Positions 1-8,200 of a stretch of 64,000 bases of DNA are shown here, in pieces (within the stretch, counting starts at the first letter, position 1; the number at the start of each line of letters is the position of its first letter). This stretch comes from Polaribacter litorisediminis (lineage in GTDB: Bacteria; Bacteroidota; Bacteroidia; Flavobacteriales; Flavobacteriaceae), in the NCBI RefSeq assembly GCF_019968605.1, contig NZ_CP082966.1, forward strand, positions 372,001 to 436,000, written 5' to 3'. A program made the position numbers and the translations under genes. The notes beneath the pieces were generated by a model that saw only the letters and a list, made by a program, of their open reading frames with translations, ran no database searches and was not told the origin of the DNA.

Positions 1-741
1 AGTACTTCCAAGTCCTAATCCAACGGACATAAAAGATAGATCAGTTTTCTCTTGGTCGGGTTTATCAATCGTATTTAATAACAATACACTAGACAATGCT
101 TGGCCATATTCTGCGGAATATCCGCCTGTAGAAAATGAAATTCCTGAAAATAAAAAAGGCGAATAACGACCACGCACAGGCAAGTTATTGGCACTTGGTG
201 TGTAGGGCGTAAATACACGAATTCCGTCAATAAAAATTTGGGTTTCTTCCGCTTCGCCGCCTCTCACAAATAATCGTCCATCTTCATCTACAGCAGAGGT
301 TCCTGGTAATGTTTGTAAAGCCCCTAAAAAATCGCCCAAGGCACTTGCAGTCGTAACAATATCTAAAGGTTTTAACACAGTTACTTTTCCTTTTTCACCG
401 GCTTCAAACATCCCTGCATTCATCACAACGGCGTCCAATGAATTAACATCATCGCGCAACTTTATTTGCAAGTTTTTGAGTGATGAAACTTCAGCAGTGA
501 GAATGTAAGTTTCAAAAGAGATAAAGGAAATGACTAAAGTTTGTGTTCCTTGTTCTTCCGTTTTAAATAAAAAATGTCCTTGTTCATTTGTGGATACACC
601 ATCATAAGTGCCATCTAAATAAACATTTGCGCCAAAAATAGGGTGTTTTTTTGAATCGGTTACAGTACCCGAAATAGTGGTTTGTGCATTGCTTTGAAAT
701 TGCATTACAATACAAAGGAATAAAAATAGTATTTTCATCAT
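1..741 (-). CDS. TonB-dependent receptor, N-terminal part (partial)
   Basis: The frame is open from an ATG at 741 to the window edge (247 codons, no stop), so the C-terminal barrel lies outside. Residues 1-20 form a signal peptide ending in SNAQ. Residues about 21-105 are a carboxypeptidase-regulatory-like beta domain (TISGTVTD, then GANVYLDGTYDGVSTNEQG), and the following part is a plug domain (LPGTSAVDEDGRLFVRGGEAEE, then ETQIFIDGIRVF). The family imports large substrates through the outer membrane using TonB energy. No SusD partner is visible on this side, so the substrate is unknown. A second ATG lies one codon downstream of the chosen start (738). Confidence 0.88.
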   Translation of the reverse strand, partial: MMKILFLFLCIVMQFQSNAQTTISGTVTDSKKHPIFGANVYLDGTYDGVSTNEQGHFLFKTEEQGTQTLVISFISFETYILTAEVSSLKNLQIKLRDDVNSLDAVVMNAGMFEAGEKGKVTVLKPLDIVTTASALGDFLGALQTLPGTSAVDEDGRLFVRGGEAEETQIFIDGIRVFTPYTPSANNLPVRGRYSPFLFSGISFSTGGYSAEYGQALSSVLLLNTIDKPDQEKTDLSFMSVGLGLGST

Positions 742-893
742 CTTTAAGTTTGATGCTGTAAAGATGTATTCCTTAAATGAGGTTTAGAAACAAGAATTAC
801 TGAGTTGTAATTTTTATAGTCTCAATTGTTGTTTTTAAGATTTTAGACAATTTAAGGAGTTGTTTTAGGTTGGTTTCATAAATTCTATGGATA

Positions 894-1811
894 TTATAAA
901 ACCGGAATACATAAATCTACAATAAATTTATTCTCTGGATGTTCGGCAGCATTGTTATGGTATATTTCAAAAGGATCTGTAGTGGCTTTTTTATATCCGT
1001 TTTCAACCATCCAAGCAAAACTAGATTCCCATGCTTGCTGAAATTCGTGCGGAGTAATTTCTAATCTTGACACAATACATTTTGTAGCTTTTATAGTTCT
1101 TAAATTTACTTCACTATCTACTTTTATGGCATTGTTTAGCCAAATGCAAGCACTCATCCGTAAATTATTAGGATCCGTAATTTTAGGACTATCGTGATAT
1201 ATCGTAACCATTTTTGTTGCATCGTTCATCAATCCTTTAGAAGCTGCCCATTGTACTAGTCGGTCATATACTTCGGCAATTGCTTCTATTTTTCCTTGAT
1301 GAGAAATGTAAGCCAATTCTATTTTTTCAATTTGTTTTATTGATGTGTTTGTTCTCATTTTTAACCAATTTAGCGCATTGTTTATATTGCAAATATATTG
1401 TTCAAAAGTAATGTTGACTTTTCCGTTCTTGCTTTTTATTGCAAGGATTTGACTAAATTTCTTCGGACTCTCCTCTTTAAATTGATGCGGAGAAATTCCG
1501 TAGAATTTTTTGAAAGATTTAGAGAAAGAAGATACATCACTGAAACCTATTTCTTCTGCAATTGTTGTGCTGCTTTTTTCTTTTCGATACAACAAAAAAG
1601 AGGCAGCTTTCTCGATTCTTTTTCTGTTGATAAAAGTATGTAACGTTTCGCCAACAATTAATGTAAACATTCTATGAAAATGAAAAGGTGAAAAATGTGC
1701 TTTTTCAGCAATGATTTTTAGCGACAGATTTTCTGATAAATGCTCCTCGATATAGTTGATGGCAGTATTTAATCTGGCTATGTTTTCTTTTGCAATTACA
1801 GAAGTTTTCAT
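894..1811 (-). CDS. AraC-family regulator with GyrI-like effector domain
   Basis: A 305-residue transcription factor. Residues about 12-110 hold two helix-turn-helix motifs of the AraC/XylS type (LSLKIIAEKAHFSPFHFHRMF and TTIAEEIGFSDVSSFSKSFKKFYGISPHQF). Residues about 150-305 resemble the GyrI/SOUL-like small-molecule binding domain seen in Rob and BmrR (IEKIELAYISHQGKIEAIAEVYDRL near its start). The DNA-binding part is N-terminal, as in SoxS/Rob-type proteins. It starts directly after the stop of the small membrane protein gene, with no spacer, so it is probably translated from the ndh operon mRNA. The ligand cannot be read from the sequence. Confidence 0.88.
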   Translation of the reverse strand: MKTSVIAKENIARLNTAINYIEEHLSENLSLKIIAEKAHFSPFHFHRMFTLIVGETLHTFINRKRIEKAASFLLYRKEKSSTTIAEEIGFSDVSSFSKSFKKFYGISPHQFKEESPKKFSQILAIKSKNGKVNITFEQYICNINNALNWLKMRTNTSIKQIEKIELAYISHQGKIEAIAEVYDRLVQWAASKGLMNDATKMVTIYHDSPKITDPNNLRMSACIWLNNAIKVDSEVNLRTIKATKCIVSRLEITPHEFQQAWESSFAWMVENGYKKATTDPFEIYHNNAAEHPENKFIVDLCIPVL

Positions 1812-2162
1812 TTAGGATCGTTTTTGTAAATAGTAGAAAAAAATTCCGCTTGCAAAATATAAAACAATATCCATAAAATCCTTGGTATATCTTGCTACAT
1901 ATTTTGGCAAAAAGTACTCAAATAGCATGCTATACAAAAAGCATACATAGAGAATAATAGGAATTTTAAGAAAGAATTTTCCATCGTTTCGAGACCATCT
2001 TAAAACAACTAAACTGGTATAAAGAACAATCGGAATAATTAAAAAATCATTTAAATAATTATTGATAATAGGAGGTAAGGAGACGTTAAAGAATTGTAAA
2101 AAATAGATCGTTGTGCCTATAAGTAAGCAGCATACAAAGAAATAAGTGAGTTTTTTATGCAT
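1812..2162 (-). CDS. small membrane protein
   Basis: About 116 residues with three to four hydrophobic segments (KLTYFFVCCLLIGTTIYFL, FLIIPIVLYTSLVVL, IPIILYVCFLYSMLF, FMDIVLYFASGIFFYYL). I chose the ATG at 2162 because it lies one base after the stop of the upstream zinc-ribbon gene; a longer frame from 2186 would overlap that gene by eight codons. The NNYLNDFLxxPIVL pattern recalls a small Bacteroidetes membrane family sometimes labelled magnesium-citrate transporter, but that is from memory and the function is unproven. It sits in the ndh-zinc ribbon-membrane protein-AraC operon. Confidence 0.7.
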   Translation of the reverse strand: MHKKLTYFFVCCLLIGTTIYFLQFFNVSLPPIINNYLNDFLIIPIVLYTSLVVLRWSRNDGKFFLKIPIILYVCFLYSMLFEYFLPKYVARYTKDFMDIVLYFASGIFFYYLQKRS

Positions 2163-2163
2163 A

Positions 2164-2469
2164 TTAACCAGCAGCCACCATTGCAATCATCCAAGCTAAG
2201 CCAGCTCCTATGATACTGACCACCGATACTACAGAATACAAAATCCAACCTACTATTCTATACAGCAGGTTGGAGTGCTGTTTTAAACGTTTTGCTAATC
2301 CCGGGTTTTCTAAACTATAAACCGCTTCATCAATATGTTGTTGTTTTAGAGCAGCTACTTTTAATTCTCTTTTTTTATCATTAGAAATGAGTGTGTTACA
2401 GTTTTTGCAATAGTCTCGGTTGGTATTAAAAACTCCGCATTTCGGGCATTTTATCATTCTAGAACCCAT
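2164..2469 (-). CDS. zinc-ribbon membrane-anchored protein
   Basis: 101 residues. The N-terminus has a four-cysteine zinc ribbon (CPKCG and YCKNC, residues 8-25). A charged helix follows, then one hydrophobic segment near the C-terminus (IVGWILYSVVSVVSIIGAGLA), so the ribbon probably faces the cytoplasm from a membrane anchor. Start may instead be the second ATG (2457, giving MIKCPKCG). It lies nine bases after ndh and one base before the next gene, consistent with one transcript. No function is assigned. Confidence 0.75.
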   Translation of the reverse strand: MGSRMIKCPKCGVFNTNRDYCKNCNTLISNDKKRELKVAALKQQHIDEAVYSLENPGLAKRLKQHSNLLYRIVGWILYSVVSVVSIIGAGLAWMIAMVAAG

Positions 2470-2478
2470 ACATCTAAA

Positions 2479-3756
2479 CTATTTTTTTCTTTTAAAAGGT
2501 CGGATAATCAATCTGGTTTCTCTATCGAAACGAATATAATTATATACCCAATTCAGAAAAACGATGGATTTATTTCTAAAACCAATCAATGAAAATAAAT
2601 GTACAAACATCCATACAAACCAAGCAAAAACTCCTTGAAACTTCCACTTATTTAAATCCACTACGGCTTTATTTCGTCCAATGGTAGCCATCGACCCTTT
2701 GTCATTGTAAACGAATGGAGTTTGTATTTTGTTACTTAGTTTGGCAAGAATATTTTGAGCAAGTAATTTTCCTTGTTGAATGGCAGGTTGCGCCATCATT
2801 GGGTGTCCTTTAGGATATTTATCTGAAGCCATAGAAGCCACATCCCCAATGGCATAAATATTTTTATAATTTGCAACTTGACTAAATTCATTTACTTTGA
2901 ATCTTTCCGCACGTTCAATAATACAATTGGCTTCTAAGCCAGCTATCGTTTCCCCTTGAACACCAGCTGCCCAAATAACCGTCTCAGCTCTAAAATGATC
3001 AATACCATTTGTAGTAACCAGTTTTCCGTCATAATTTAAAACACGCAAATTTTTCCAAACATTGACGCCTAAACTAATTAAAAAATCTTCTGCTTTTTCA
3101 GAGGCTTCTTCGCTCATTCCTTTTAACAGACATTCAGAACTTTGAATAAGGTTAATTTGCATTTGCCTGATATCTAAATCAGGATAATCTTTTGGTAAAA
3201 TTCCTTTTTTCATTTCGGCTAAAGCGCCTGCTAATTCAACTCCAGTTGGCCCTCCACCGACAATGATAAAATTCATCAACGCATTTCTTTCTTCGATGTT
3301 GGAAGTCAATAAAGCCTCTTCGAAATTTTCTATAATTAAACTTCTAATGTTTAAAGATTGCGGAATGGATTTCATTTCCATGGCAAATTTTTCGATATTG
3401 GTATTGCCAAAAAAGTTTGTAGTTGATCCACTAGCAATAATCAATTCATCATATTCTAAAAATCCAATAGTGGTTTCAATGGTGTTTTTGTCCGGATGAA
3501 TTTTAACAACTTCCGTCAATCTAAAATAGAAATTCTCTACATCGTTCAATAATTTTCTTAAAGGAAAAGCGATAGAATCTGGCTCTAAACCACCAGTTGC
3601 TACTTGATACAAAAGCGGTTGAAACGTGTGATAGTTGTGTTTATCTACTAAAACAACTTGTAGTTCTTGTTTTTCTAGACCTTTTGCGGCTGCTAAACCA
3701 GCAAAACCACCACCAATAATGACAACTCGAGGAAAACTTGTTTGTGGAATGTTCAT
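2479..3756 (-). CDS. ndh: type II NADH dehydrogenase (NDH-2)
   Basis: A 425-residue flavoprotein that oxidises NADH and reduces quinone without pumping protons, at the inner face of the membrane. An FAD-binding dinucleotide fold lies at residues about 10-30 (VVIIGGGFAGLAAAKGL) and the NADH fold at about 163-182 (IIVGGGPTGVELAGALAEM). YAIGDVAS around residue 300 is the second FAD motif. The C-terminal hydrophobic part (FAWFVWMFVHLFSLIGF) fits membrane attachment. Length and motifs are normal. It is first gene of the operon running to the AraC regulator; a TAAATTTG box at 3803-3810 on this strand may be its promoter. Confidence 0.93.
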   Translation of the reverse strand: MNIPQTSFPRVVIIGGGFAGLAAAKGLEKQELQVVLVDKHNYHTFQPLLYQVATGGLEPDSIAFPLRKLLNDVENFYFRLTEVVKIHPDKNTIETTIGFLEYDELIIASGSTTNFFGNTNIEKFAMEMKSIPQSLNIRSLIIENFEEALLTSNIEERNALMNFIIVGGGPTGVELAGALAEMKKGILPKDYPDLDIRQMQINLIQSSECLLKGMSEEASEKAEDFLISLGVNVWKNLRVLNYDGKLVTTNGIDHFRAETVIWAAGVQGETIAGLEANCIIERAERFKVNEFSQVANYKNIYAIGDVASMASDKYPKGHPMMAQPAIQQGKLLAQNILAKLSNKIQTPFVYNDKGSMATIGRNKAVVDLNKWKFQGVFAWFVWMFVHLFSLIGFRNKSIVFLNWVYNYIRFDRETRLIIRPFKRKK

Positions 3757-3802
3757 TTTTTTTGATTGATTAGACGGTTATGTTGTTCTAATTTTAGCAC
3801 TG

Positions 3803-3810
3803 CAAATTTA
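3803..3810 (-). promoter_or_regulatory. possible -7 promoter box for ndh
   Basis: TAAATTTG on the minus strand matches the Bacteroidetes TAnnTTTG box and lies 47 bp upstream of the ndh start. No clear TTG -33 element is seen at the usual distance. Confidence 0.4.
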
Positions 3811-3860
3811 CCTAAAATTGATTTGTTCTATGCTTTTATAAAGATCAATTAAAAAAGGTA

Positions 3861-4385
3861 TTAATGAAAATTTCTCTTTATTTCTTGAAGTGTTTTATTG
3901 AATTTGATAAAATCAGAAATAATCTGAAAACGTAATTCTGTAATTTCTAAATCGTAATGTTTAGCCCATTTATCATCTTTAAATAGATGTTGTATTTGTT
4001 GGGTTCTTTTTTGGGCTTCAGAGAAAGTAAATAAATACTGAGATGGATTATTTATTTTAGGTTGAAGTTTAGCCGTCTTTGATTTAAAATCCACATCAAT
4101 ATAAAAGATTTTTTCTGAAGAATTCATCGGATAAAAATGCGTCCATTTTGCAAAACCAATTACTATTTGCTGGTTTTTGTAATGCTCATTTGCAATAATT
4201 TTCCATCTGCAATTAGCAACTCTTCCCCAATGATTCGATTTTCTATATACGCCTTCATCCGTGTAAAAATAGCTGCTTTCAGATTTACTTTTATAGTGGG
4301 GGTTTTCTGGGAATGTGAAATGATCAGCTTGTTGAAACTCGCAAAAAGTATGTTTAAAAAAATTATTTTGATTGTAGGTTTTCAA
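3861..4385 (-). CDS. hypothetical cytosolic protein
   Basis: A 174-residue, lysine- and aromatic-rich protein with no signal peptide or membrane segment. I recognise no family. A conserved-looking core is SSYFYTDEGVYRKSNHWGR followed by VANCRWKI and GFAKWTHFYP, with a helical C-terminus. It follows the metallophosphoesterase gene by nine bases on the same strand, so the two are probably co-transcribed. Confidence 0.65.
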   Translation of the reverse strand: MKTYNQNNFFKHTFCEFQQADHFTFPENPHYKSKSESSYFYTDEGVYRKSNHWGRVANCRWKIIANEHYKNQQIVIGFAKWTHFYPMNSSEKIFYIDVDFKSKTAKLQPKINNPSQYLFTFSEAQKRTQQIQHLFKDDKWAKHYDLEITELRFQIISDFIKFNKTLQEIKRNFH

Positions 4386-4394
4386 AAAACTGTT

Positions 4395-5279
4395 TTATTT
4401 AATGACTAATTTTCTAGAAGGTTCGCGCTGATATCCTTCAATAAAAATCGTGTCTTTATCAAATTTTACTTTGGCAAAAGCAGAGGTGTTTTCTGTATCT
4501 ACCATTCCTTTAAAAGTTAAATAATGCACATTATCAACAAATTGATAGGCTCCTGCATGGTTATGACCATTAAAAAATACCTTGACATTTTTATAGGGTT
4601 TTATAAGTGATAAAAACTGCTCTCTATTCCAAATATTATGTTGATCTACAGGGAAAATAGGAAAGTGACAATAAAAGCCCACTTTTTGTTTTTTACTAAC
4701 AGCTTCATCCAATTCTTTGCGAATCCAGTTTAATTGATCTGTACTTAGAGCTCCATTATATTTTTTTAAATAGGGTAAATCTTTACCTTCTAATAAATTG
4801 AAAAGAGAATCTGTTTGTTGTTCCTTCTTTTTAGTTGTGGTGCCATAAAAACTCAAATCGTTTCCGTCTAAAACAATGAAACGCCAATCTTTTTCTACAA
4901 AGCTGTAGTATCTGTTTTTTAAATTTAATTTATTGAGCATTCGTAGTTTATTGGTTGCACCCACATCAAAATCATGGTTGCCCAAAACATGATATGTTTT
5001 AGCGTTTAAAGCATTCCAAGTTGGTAAAACACTATCTAAGCTCCTAATATTTCTATCGATAAAATCACCCAAATGAATTGTATAAGTTAAAGAATCCTTA
5101 TTTAAAGTGGTAACGGCTTCTTTTAATCTTTGTGGTGCTTTTTTATAATAGCGGTTCCATTTAACATCACAATTACAGTATTGGCAATCTGCAATTACAC
5201 CAATTTTAAACGGTGAATAATTTGTTTTAGCACAAGAAATAATGCCAATTAAAATTGTAAGTACTATTATTTTTTTCAT
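4395..5279 (-). CDS. lipoprotein metallophosphoesterase, ADPRibase-Mn-like
   Basis: 294 residues of the calcineurin-like phosphoesterase fold. A lipoprotein signal (ILIGIISCAK, Cys16) suggests an exported lipoprotein. Metal-binding motifs appear in order: GVIADCQYC, HLGDFID, LGNHDF, YCHFPIFP and FNGHNHAGAY. The tail HYLTFKGMVDTENTSAFA and the phrase GALSTDQLNWI match what I remember of Mn-dependent ADP-ribose/CDP-alcohol diphosphatase, more than other phosphoesterases. Substrate is inferred, not shown. It has its own TATATTTG promoter at 5297-5304, inside the terminator that ends the dnaK side. Confidence 0.85.
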   Translation of the reverse strand: MKKIIVLTILIGIISCAKTNYSPFKIGVIADCQYCNCDVKWNRYYKKAPQRLKEAVTTLNKDSLTYTIHLGDFIDRNIRSLDSVLPTWNALNAKTYHVLGNHDFDVGATNKLRMLNKLNLKNRYYSFVEKDWRFIVLDGNDLSFYGTTTKKKEQQTDSLFNLLEGKDLPYLKKYNGALSTDQLNWIRKELDEAVSKKQKVGFYCHFPIFPVDQHNIWNREQFLSLIKPYKNVKVFFNGHNHAGAYQFVDNVHYLTFKGMVDTENTSAFAKVKFDKDTIFIEGYQREPSRKLVIK

Positions 5280-5296
5280 GTGAGTTTCGTAATGTA

Positions 5297-5326
5297 CAAA
5301 TATATTGTAATAAAAAACGCAATCAA
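5297..5326 (-). promoter_or_regulatory. promoter of the metallophosphoesterase gene
   Basis: On the minus strand TTG (5326-5324) is followed after 19 bases by TATATTTG (5304-5297), the Flavobacterium-type TTG-N19-TAnnTTTG pattern. The gene starts at 5279. The -33 part lies inside the hairpin at 5312-5344. Confidence 0.55.
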
Positions 5327-5344
5327 ATTAATGATTGCGTTTTT
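5312..5344. terminator. hairpin terminator between dnaK/repeat tract and the phosphoesterase gene
   Basis: AAAACGCAATCA and TGATTGCGTTTT form a 12-bp stem with a 6-base loop (AATTAA), with A and T runs on either side. It can stop transcripts coming from dnaK through the tandem repeats on the minus strand. Confidence 0.75.
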
Positions 5345-5355
5345 AGATTCTAAAA

Positions 5356-5565
5356 TTATTTAGAAATAACTATTTTGAGATCCGGTTATTTAGAAATATC
5401 TATTTTGAGATCCGGTTATTTAGAGATAACTGTTTTGAGATCCGGTTATTTAGAAATATCTATTTTGAGATCTGCTTATTTAGAAATATCTATTTTGAGA
5501 TCCGTTTATTTAGAAATATCTATTTTGAGATCCGTTTATTTAGAAATATCTATTTTGAGATCCCG
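5356..5565. repeat. seven tandem copies of a 30-bp repeat
   Basis: The unit begins TTATTTAGAAATATCTATTT and ends TGAGATCCGG; copies start at 5356, 5386, 5416, 5446, 5476, 5506 and 5536. Copies 1 and 3 differ in the AATATC block (AATAAC, GATAAC) and the last three bases drift (CGG, TGC, CGT, CCG). Because 30 is a multiple of three, one plus frame stays open and would read repeated LRSGYLEISI decapeptides, but nothing else supports a gene. The tract sits 57 bp after the dnaK stop and before its terminator, so it would be part of the dnaK 3' untranslated RNA. Confidence 0.95.
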
Positions 5566-5591
5566 CAAAAAAATGGGACAAGTTCAATTAC

Positions 5592-5614
5592 GTATTTTGT
5601 GAAAAACAAAATAC
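5592..5614. other. short perfect hairpin just downstream of dnaK
   Basis: GTATTTTGT and ACAAAATAC form a perfect 9-bp stem around a 5-base loop, eight bases after the dnaK stop. The stem is AT-rich and has no T run on the dnaK side, so it is a weak terminator at best and may protect the 3' end. Confidence 0.5.
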
Positions 5615-5622
5615 TATTTCAC

Positions 5623-7530
5623 TTATTTCACTTCTTCGAAATCTACATCTTCAACATTGTCTCCTTGTTCGTTGTTAGACGATTTTGGTTGACCTTGTTG
5701 TTCTGCTCCAGGCGCTCCTTCAGCTCCACCTTGCGCTGCATACATCTCTTCAGAGGCAACTTTCCAAGCTTCGTTGATTTTTTCCATGGCAGCATCAATT
5801 TGTGCTAAATCTTTCGATTCATGTGCCGCTTTTAATGCTACTAAAGCCGCTTCAATTGGTTCTTTTTTATCCGCAGATAATTTTTCACCAAACTCTTTCA
5901 ATTGCTTTTCTGTTTGAAAAATCATGGAGTCTGCACCGTTAATTTTCTCTGCAGTTTCTTTTGCAACTTTATCGGCATCTGCATTTGCTTCTGCTTCTGC
6001 TCTCATTTTTTTGATTTCTTCTTCAGATAATCCAGAAGAAGCTTCAATTCTAATTTCATGAGATTTGTTTGTGCCTTTATCTAACGCAGATACTTTAATA
6101 ATACCATTGGCATCAATATCAAACGTTACTTCAACTTGTGGTACGCCCCTTTGTGCTGGTGGTAATCCATCTAAATGGAAACGTCCTATAGTGTTATTAT
6201 CAGCAGCCATGGCTCTTTCACCTTGTAAAACGTGAATTTCTACAGAAGGTTGATTGTCTACTGCTGTAGAAAATACTTGCGATTTTTTAGTAGGGATTGT
6301 TGTGTTTGCATCAATTAATTTCGTGAAAACATTTCCCATTGTTTCAATACCTAAGGATAAAGGTGTCACGTCTAACAACAATACATCTTTTACATCACCC
6401 GATAAAACACCACCTTGAATTGCAGCTCCTAAGGCAACAACTTCATCAGGGTTTACTCCTTTACTTGGCGCTTTTCCAAAGAATTTTTCAACCGCTTCTT
6501 GAACAGCAGGGATTCTTGTAGAACCACCAACTAAAACGATCTCATCAATATCAGACTTAGATAAATCTGCATTTCTTAAAGCAGTTTCACAAGGCTCAAT
6601 AGTTCTTTTTACTAAATCATCAATTAATTGCTCAAATTTAGATCTAGACAATGTTCTTACCAAGTGTTTTGGTCCAGAAGCAGTAGCCGTAATATATGGC
6701 AAGTTAATTTCAGTAGATGCAGAAGAAGATAATTCAATCTTCGCTTTTTCAGCAGCTTCTTTTAAACGTTGTAAAGCCATTGGATCTGTTGTTAAATCCA
6801 TGTTTTCATCCGCTTTAAATTCATCAGCTAACCAGTCAATAATTTTTGCATCCACATCATCACCACCTAAATGTGTATCACCGTCAGTCGCTAATACTTC
6901 AAAAACTCCGTCTCCTAATTCTAAGATAGAAACATCATGTGTTCCACCACCAAAATCAAAAACAACAATTTTTTTATCATCGTTAGATTTGTCTAAACCA
7001 TATGCTAAAGCAGCAGCTGTTGGTTCGTTTATAATTCTTCTTACTTTTAAACCTGCAATTTCACCAGCTTCTTTGGTTGCTTGTCTTTGTGCATCGTTAA
7101 AATACGCAGGTACAGTAATTACAGCTTCAGAAACATCAGCCCCTAAATAATCTTCAGCTGTTTTTTTCATTTTCTGTAATACCATTGCAGAAATTTCTTG
7201 AGGTGTATATAAACGACCATCAATATCTACTCTTGGTGTATCATTATCTCCTTTTACTACCTTATAAGGAACTCTTTTAATTTCGTTAGAAGATTCAGAG
7301 AATTTGTTTCCCATAAAACGTTTGATAGAAGAAACAGTGTTTGTTGGGTTTGTAACAGCTTGTCTTTTTGCAGGATCACCAATTTTACGTTCTCCTCCTT
7401 CTACAAAGGCAACAATTGAGGGAGTTGTTCTTTTTCCTTCGGCATTTGGGATAACAACGGGCTCATTTCCTTCCATTACGGAAACACACGAATTCGTTGT
7501 TCCTAAATCTATTCCTATAATTTTACTCAT
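5623..7530 (-). CDS. dnaK: chaperone DnaK (Hsp70)
   Basis: 635 residues, full length. The ATPase domain begins [16 protein letters not shown], has the [13 protein letters not shown] phosphate motif near residue 195 and the [11 protein letters not shown] adenosine motif near 336. The linker [13 protein letters not shown] leads to the substrate-binding domain, then a helical lid and the charged tail ending [10 protein letters not shown]. It folds client proteins with DnaJ and GrpE, which are not in the window. It is transcribed alone; the 244-bp gap to the divergent DUF2853 gene holds the promoters. The 3' side carries the 30-bp tandem repeats. Confidence 0.98.
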   Translation of the reverse strand: MSKIIGIDLGTTNSCVSVMEGNEPVVIPNAEGKRTTPSIVAFVEGGERKIGDPAKRQAVTNPTNTVSSIKRFMGNKFSESSNEIKRVPYKVVKGDNDTPRVDIDGRLYTPQEISAMVLQKMKKTAEDYLGADVSEAVITVPAYFNDAQRQATKEAGEIAGLKVRRIINEPTAAALAYGLDKSNDDKKIVVFDFGGGTHDVSILELGDGVFEVLATDGDTHLGGDDVDAKIIDWLADEFKADENMDLTTDPMALQRLKEAAEKAKIELSSSASTEINLPYITATASGPKHLVRTLSRSKFEQLIDDLVKRTIEPCETALRNADLSKSDIDEIVLVGGSTRIPAVQEAVEKFFGKAPSKGVNPDEVVALGAAIQGGVLSGDVKDVLLLDVTPLSLGIETMGNVFTKLIDANTTIPTKKSQVFSTAVDNQPSVEIHVLQGERAMAADNNTIGRFHLDGLPPAQRGVPQVEVTFDIDANGIIKVSALDKGTNKSHEIRIEASSGLSEEEIKKMRAEAEANADADKVAKETAEKINGADSMIFQTEKQLKEFGEKLSADKKEPIEAALVALKAAHESKDLAQIDAAMEKINEAWKVASEEMYAAQGGAEGAPGAEQQGQPKSSNNEQGDNVEDVDFEEVK

Positions 7531-7689
7531 AATATTTATTTTTATTAAAAATTCGTTTTCAATTTACAATTTCTTTTAGTCAAACTGTATGCCAACGAGT
7601 TTTTGATAGGAAAATGTCAGTTTTAATTTTTTTTAATAAAATTGATGTGACATATTGACATAAATGGTGTCTTAAAAGTAGAACTGTAT

Positions 7690-7697
7690 CAAATATA
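7690..7697 (-). promoter_or_regulatory. possible -7 box facing dnaK
   Basis: TATATTTG on the minus strand, 159 bp upstream of the dnaK start. It would give a long leader, so it is only one candidate for the dnaK promoter. Confidence 0.3.
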
Positions 7698-7716
7698 AAA
7701 ACTATTTTAATTTCCT

Positions 7717-7724
7717 TATATTTG
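7717..7724 (+). promoter_or_regulatory. -7 promoter box for the DUF2853 gene
   Basis: TATATTTG fits TAnnTTTG and is 50 bp before the ATG at 7775. A second TATATTTG faces the other way 19 bp to the left, making a divergent pair. No TTG is seen at -33. Confidence 0.45.
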
Positions 7725-7774
7725 ACTTGTTCTTTAAGAATCAAAACATTAAATAATCTATTAAACACAAAATC

Positions 7775-8113
7775 ATGAGTAAATTTGACGAAAAAGTAGC
7801 ACAGTATTCTAAATTTATGGACGACAAAGGCCTATCATACGATTTAAATTTATTAAAAGCGGTTACAAAAGGCTTAGGACCATCAATCTATAAAAGAGAC
7901 GCAGAAACTGTTTCTGGTTCTGATGCGAAAGAGTTAGCAACCGTAAAAAATAATTTTCTAATAAAAAAATTAGGTTTACCAGATACTGACGCTTTAGATA
8001 CAGCAATTGCAAAAGTAATTGAAGCCATAGGGAAATCTGAAAGAAGTAAGTACAGAGCGGTTGTATATTATATGTTAGCTGTTGAATTTGGAAAAGAATC
8101 TATTTATAGTTAA
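7775..8113 (+). CDS. DUF2853 family protein
   Basis: A 112-residue soluble, mainly helical protein of the DUF2853 type (MSKFDEKVAQYSKFMDDKGL at the start; YKRDAETVSGSDAKELATV in the middle). The family is of unknown function and common in Bacteroidetes and Proteobacteria. It stands alone, with its own promoter-like box and a strong terminator 25 bp after the stop. Confidence 0.85.
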   Translation: MSKFDEKVAQYSKFMDDKGLSYDLNLLKAVTKGLGPSIYKRDAETVSGSDAKELATVKNNFLIKKLGLPDTDALDTAIAKVIEAIGKSERSKYRAVVYYMLAVEFGKESIYS

Positions 8114-8135
8114 AATAGAACTTTTTAATTTTCAT

Positions 8136-8167
8136 AAAAAAATCCAACTCATTGCGTTGGATTTTTT
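8136..8167 (+). terminator. rho-independent terminator of DUF2853 gene
   Basis: AATCCAAC and GTTGGATT form a stem with loop TCATTGC, flanked by an A run and followed by six T. Confidence 0.85.
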
Positions 8168-8200
8168 ACTTTTACGCGGTTTATCTTTTAAAAATTAAGA

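Noticed and set aside
5356-5565. CRISPR array
   Set aside because: Units are directly adjacent with no spacers, and there are no cas genes in the window.
5375-5602. 75-codon plus-strand frame of repeated LRSGYLEISI units
   Set aside because: It exists because the 30-bp repeat is divisible by three; no ribosome site, promoter or non-repeat coding sequence supports it.
7580-7768. 62-codon minus-strand frame in the dnaK/DUF2853 gap
   Set aside because: It lies over the divergent promoter region and has no family-like sequence.
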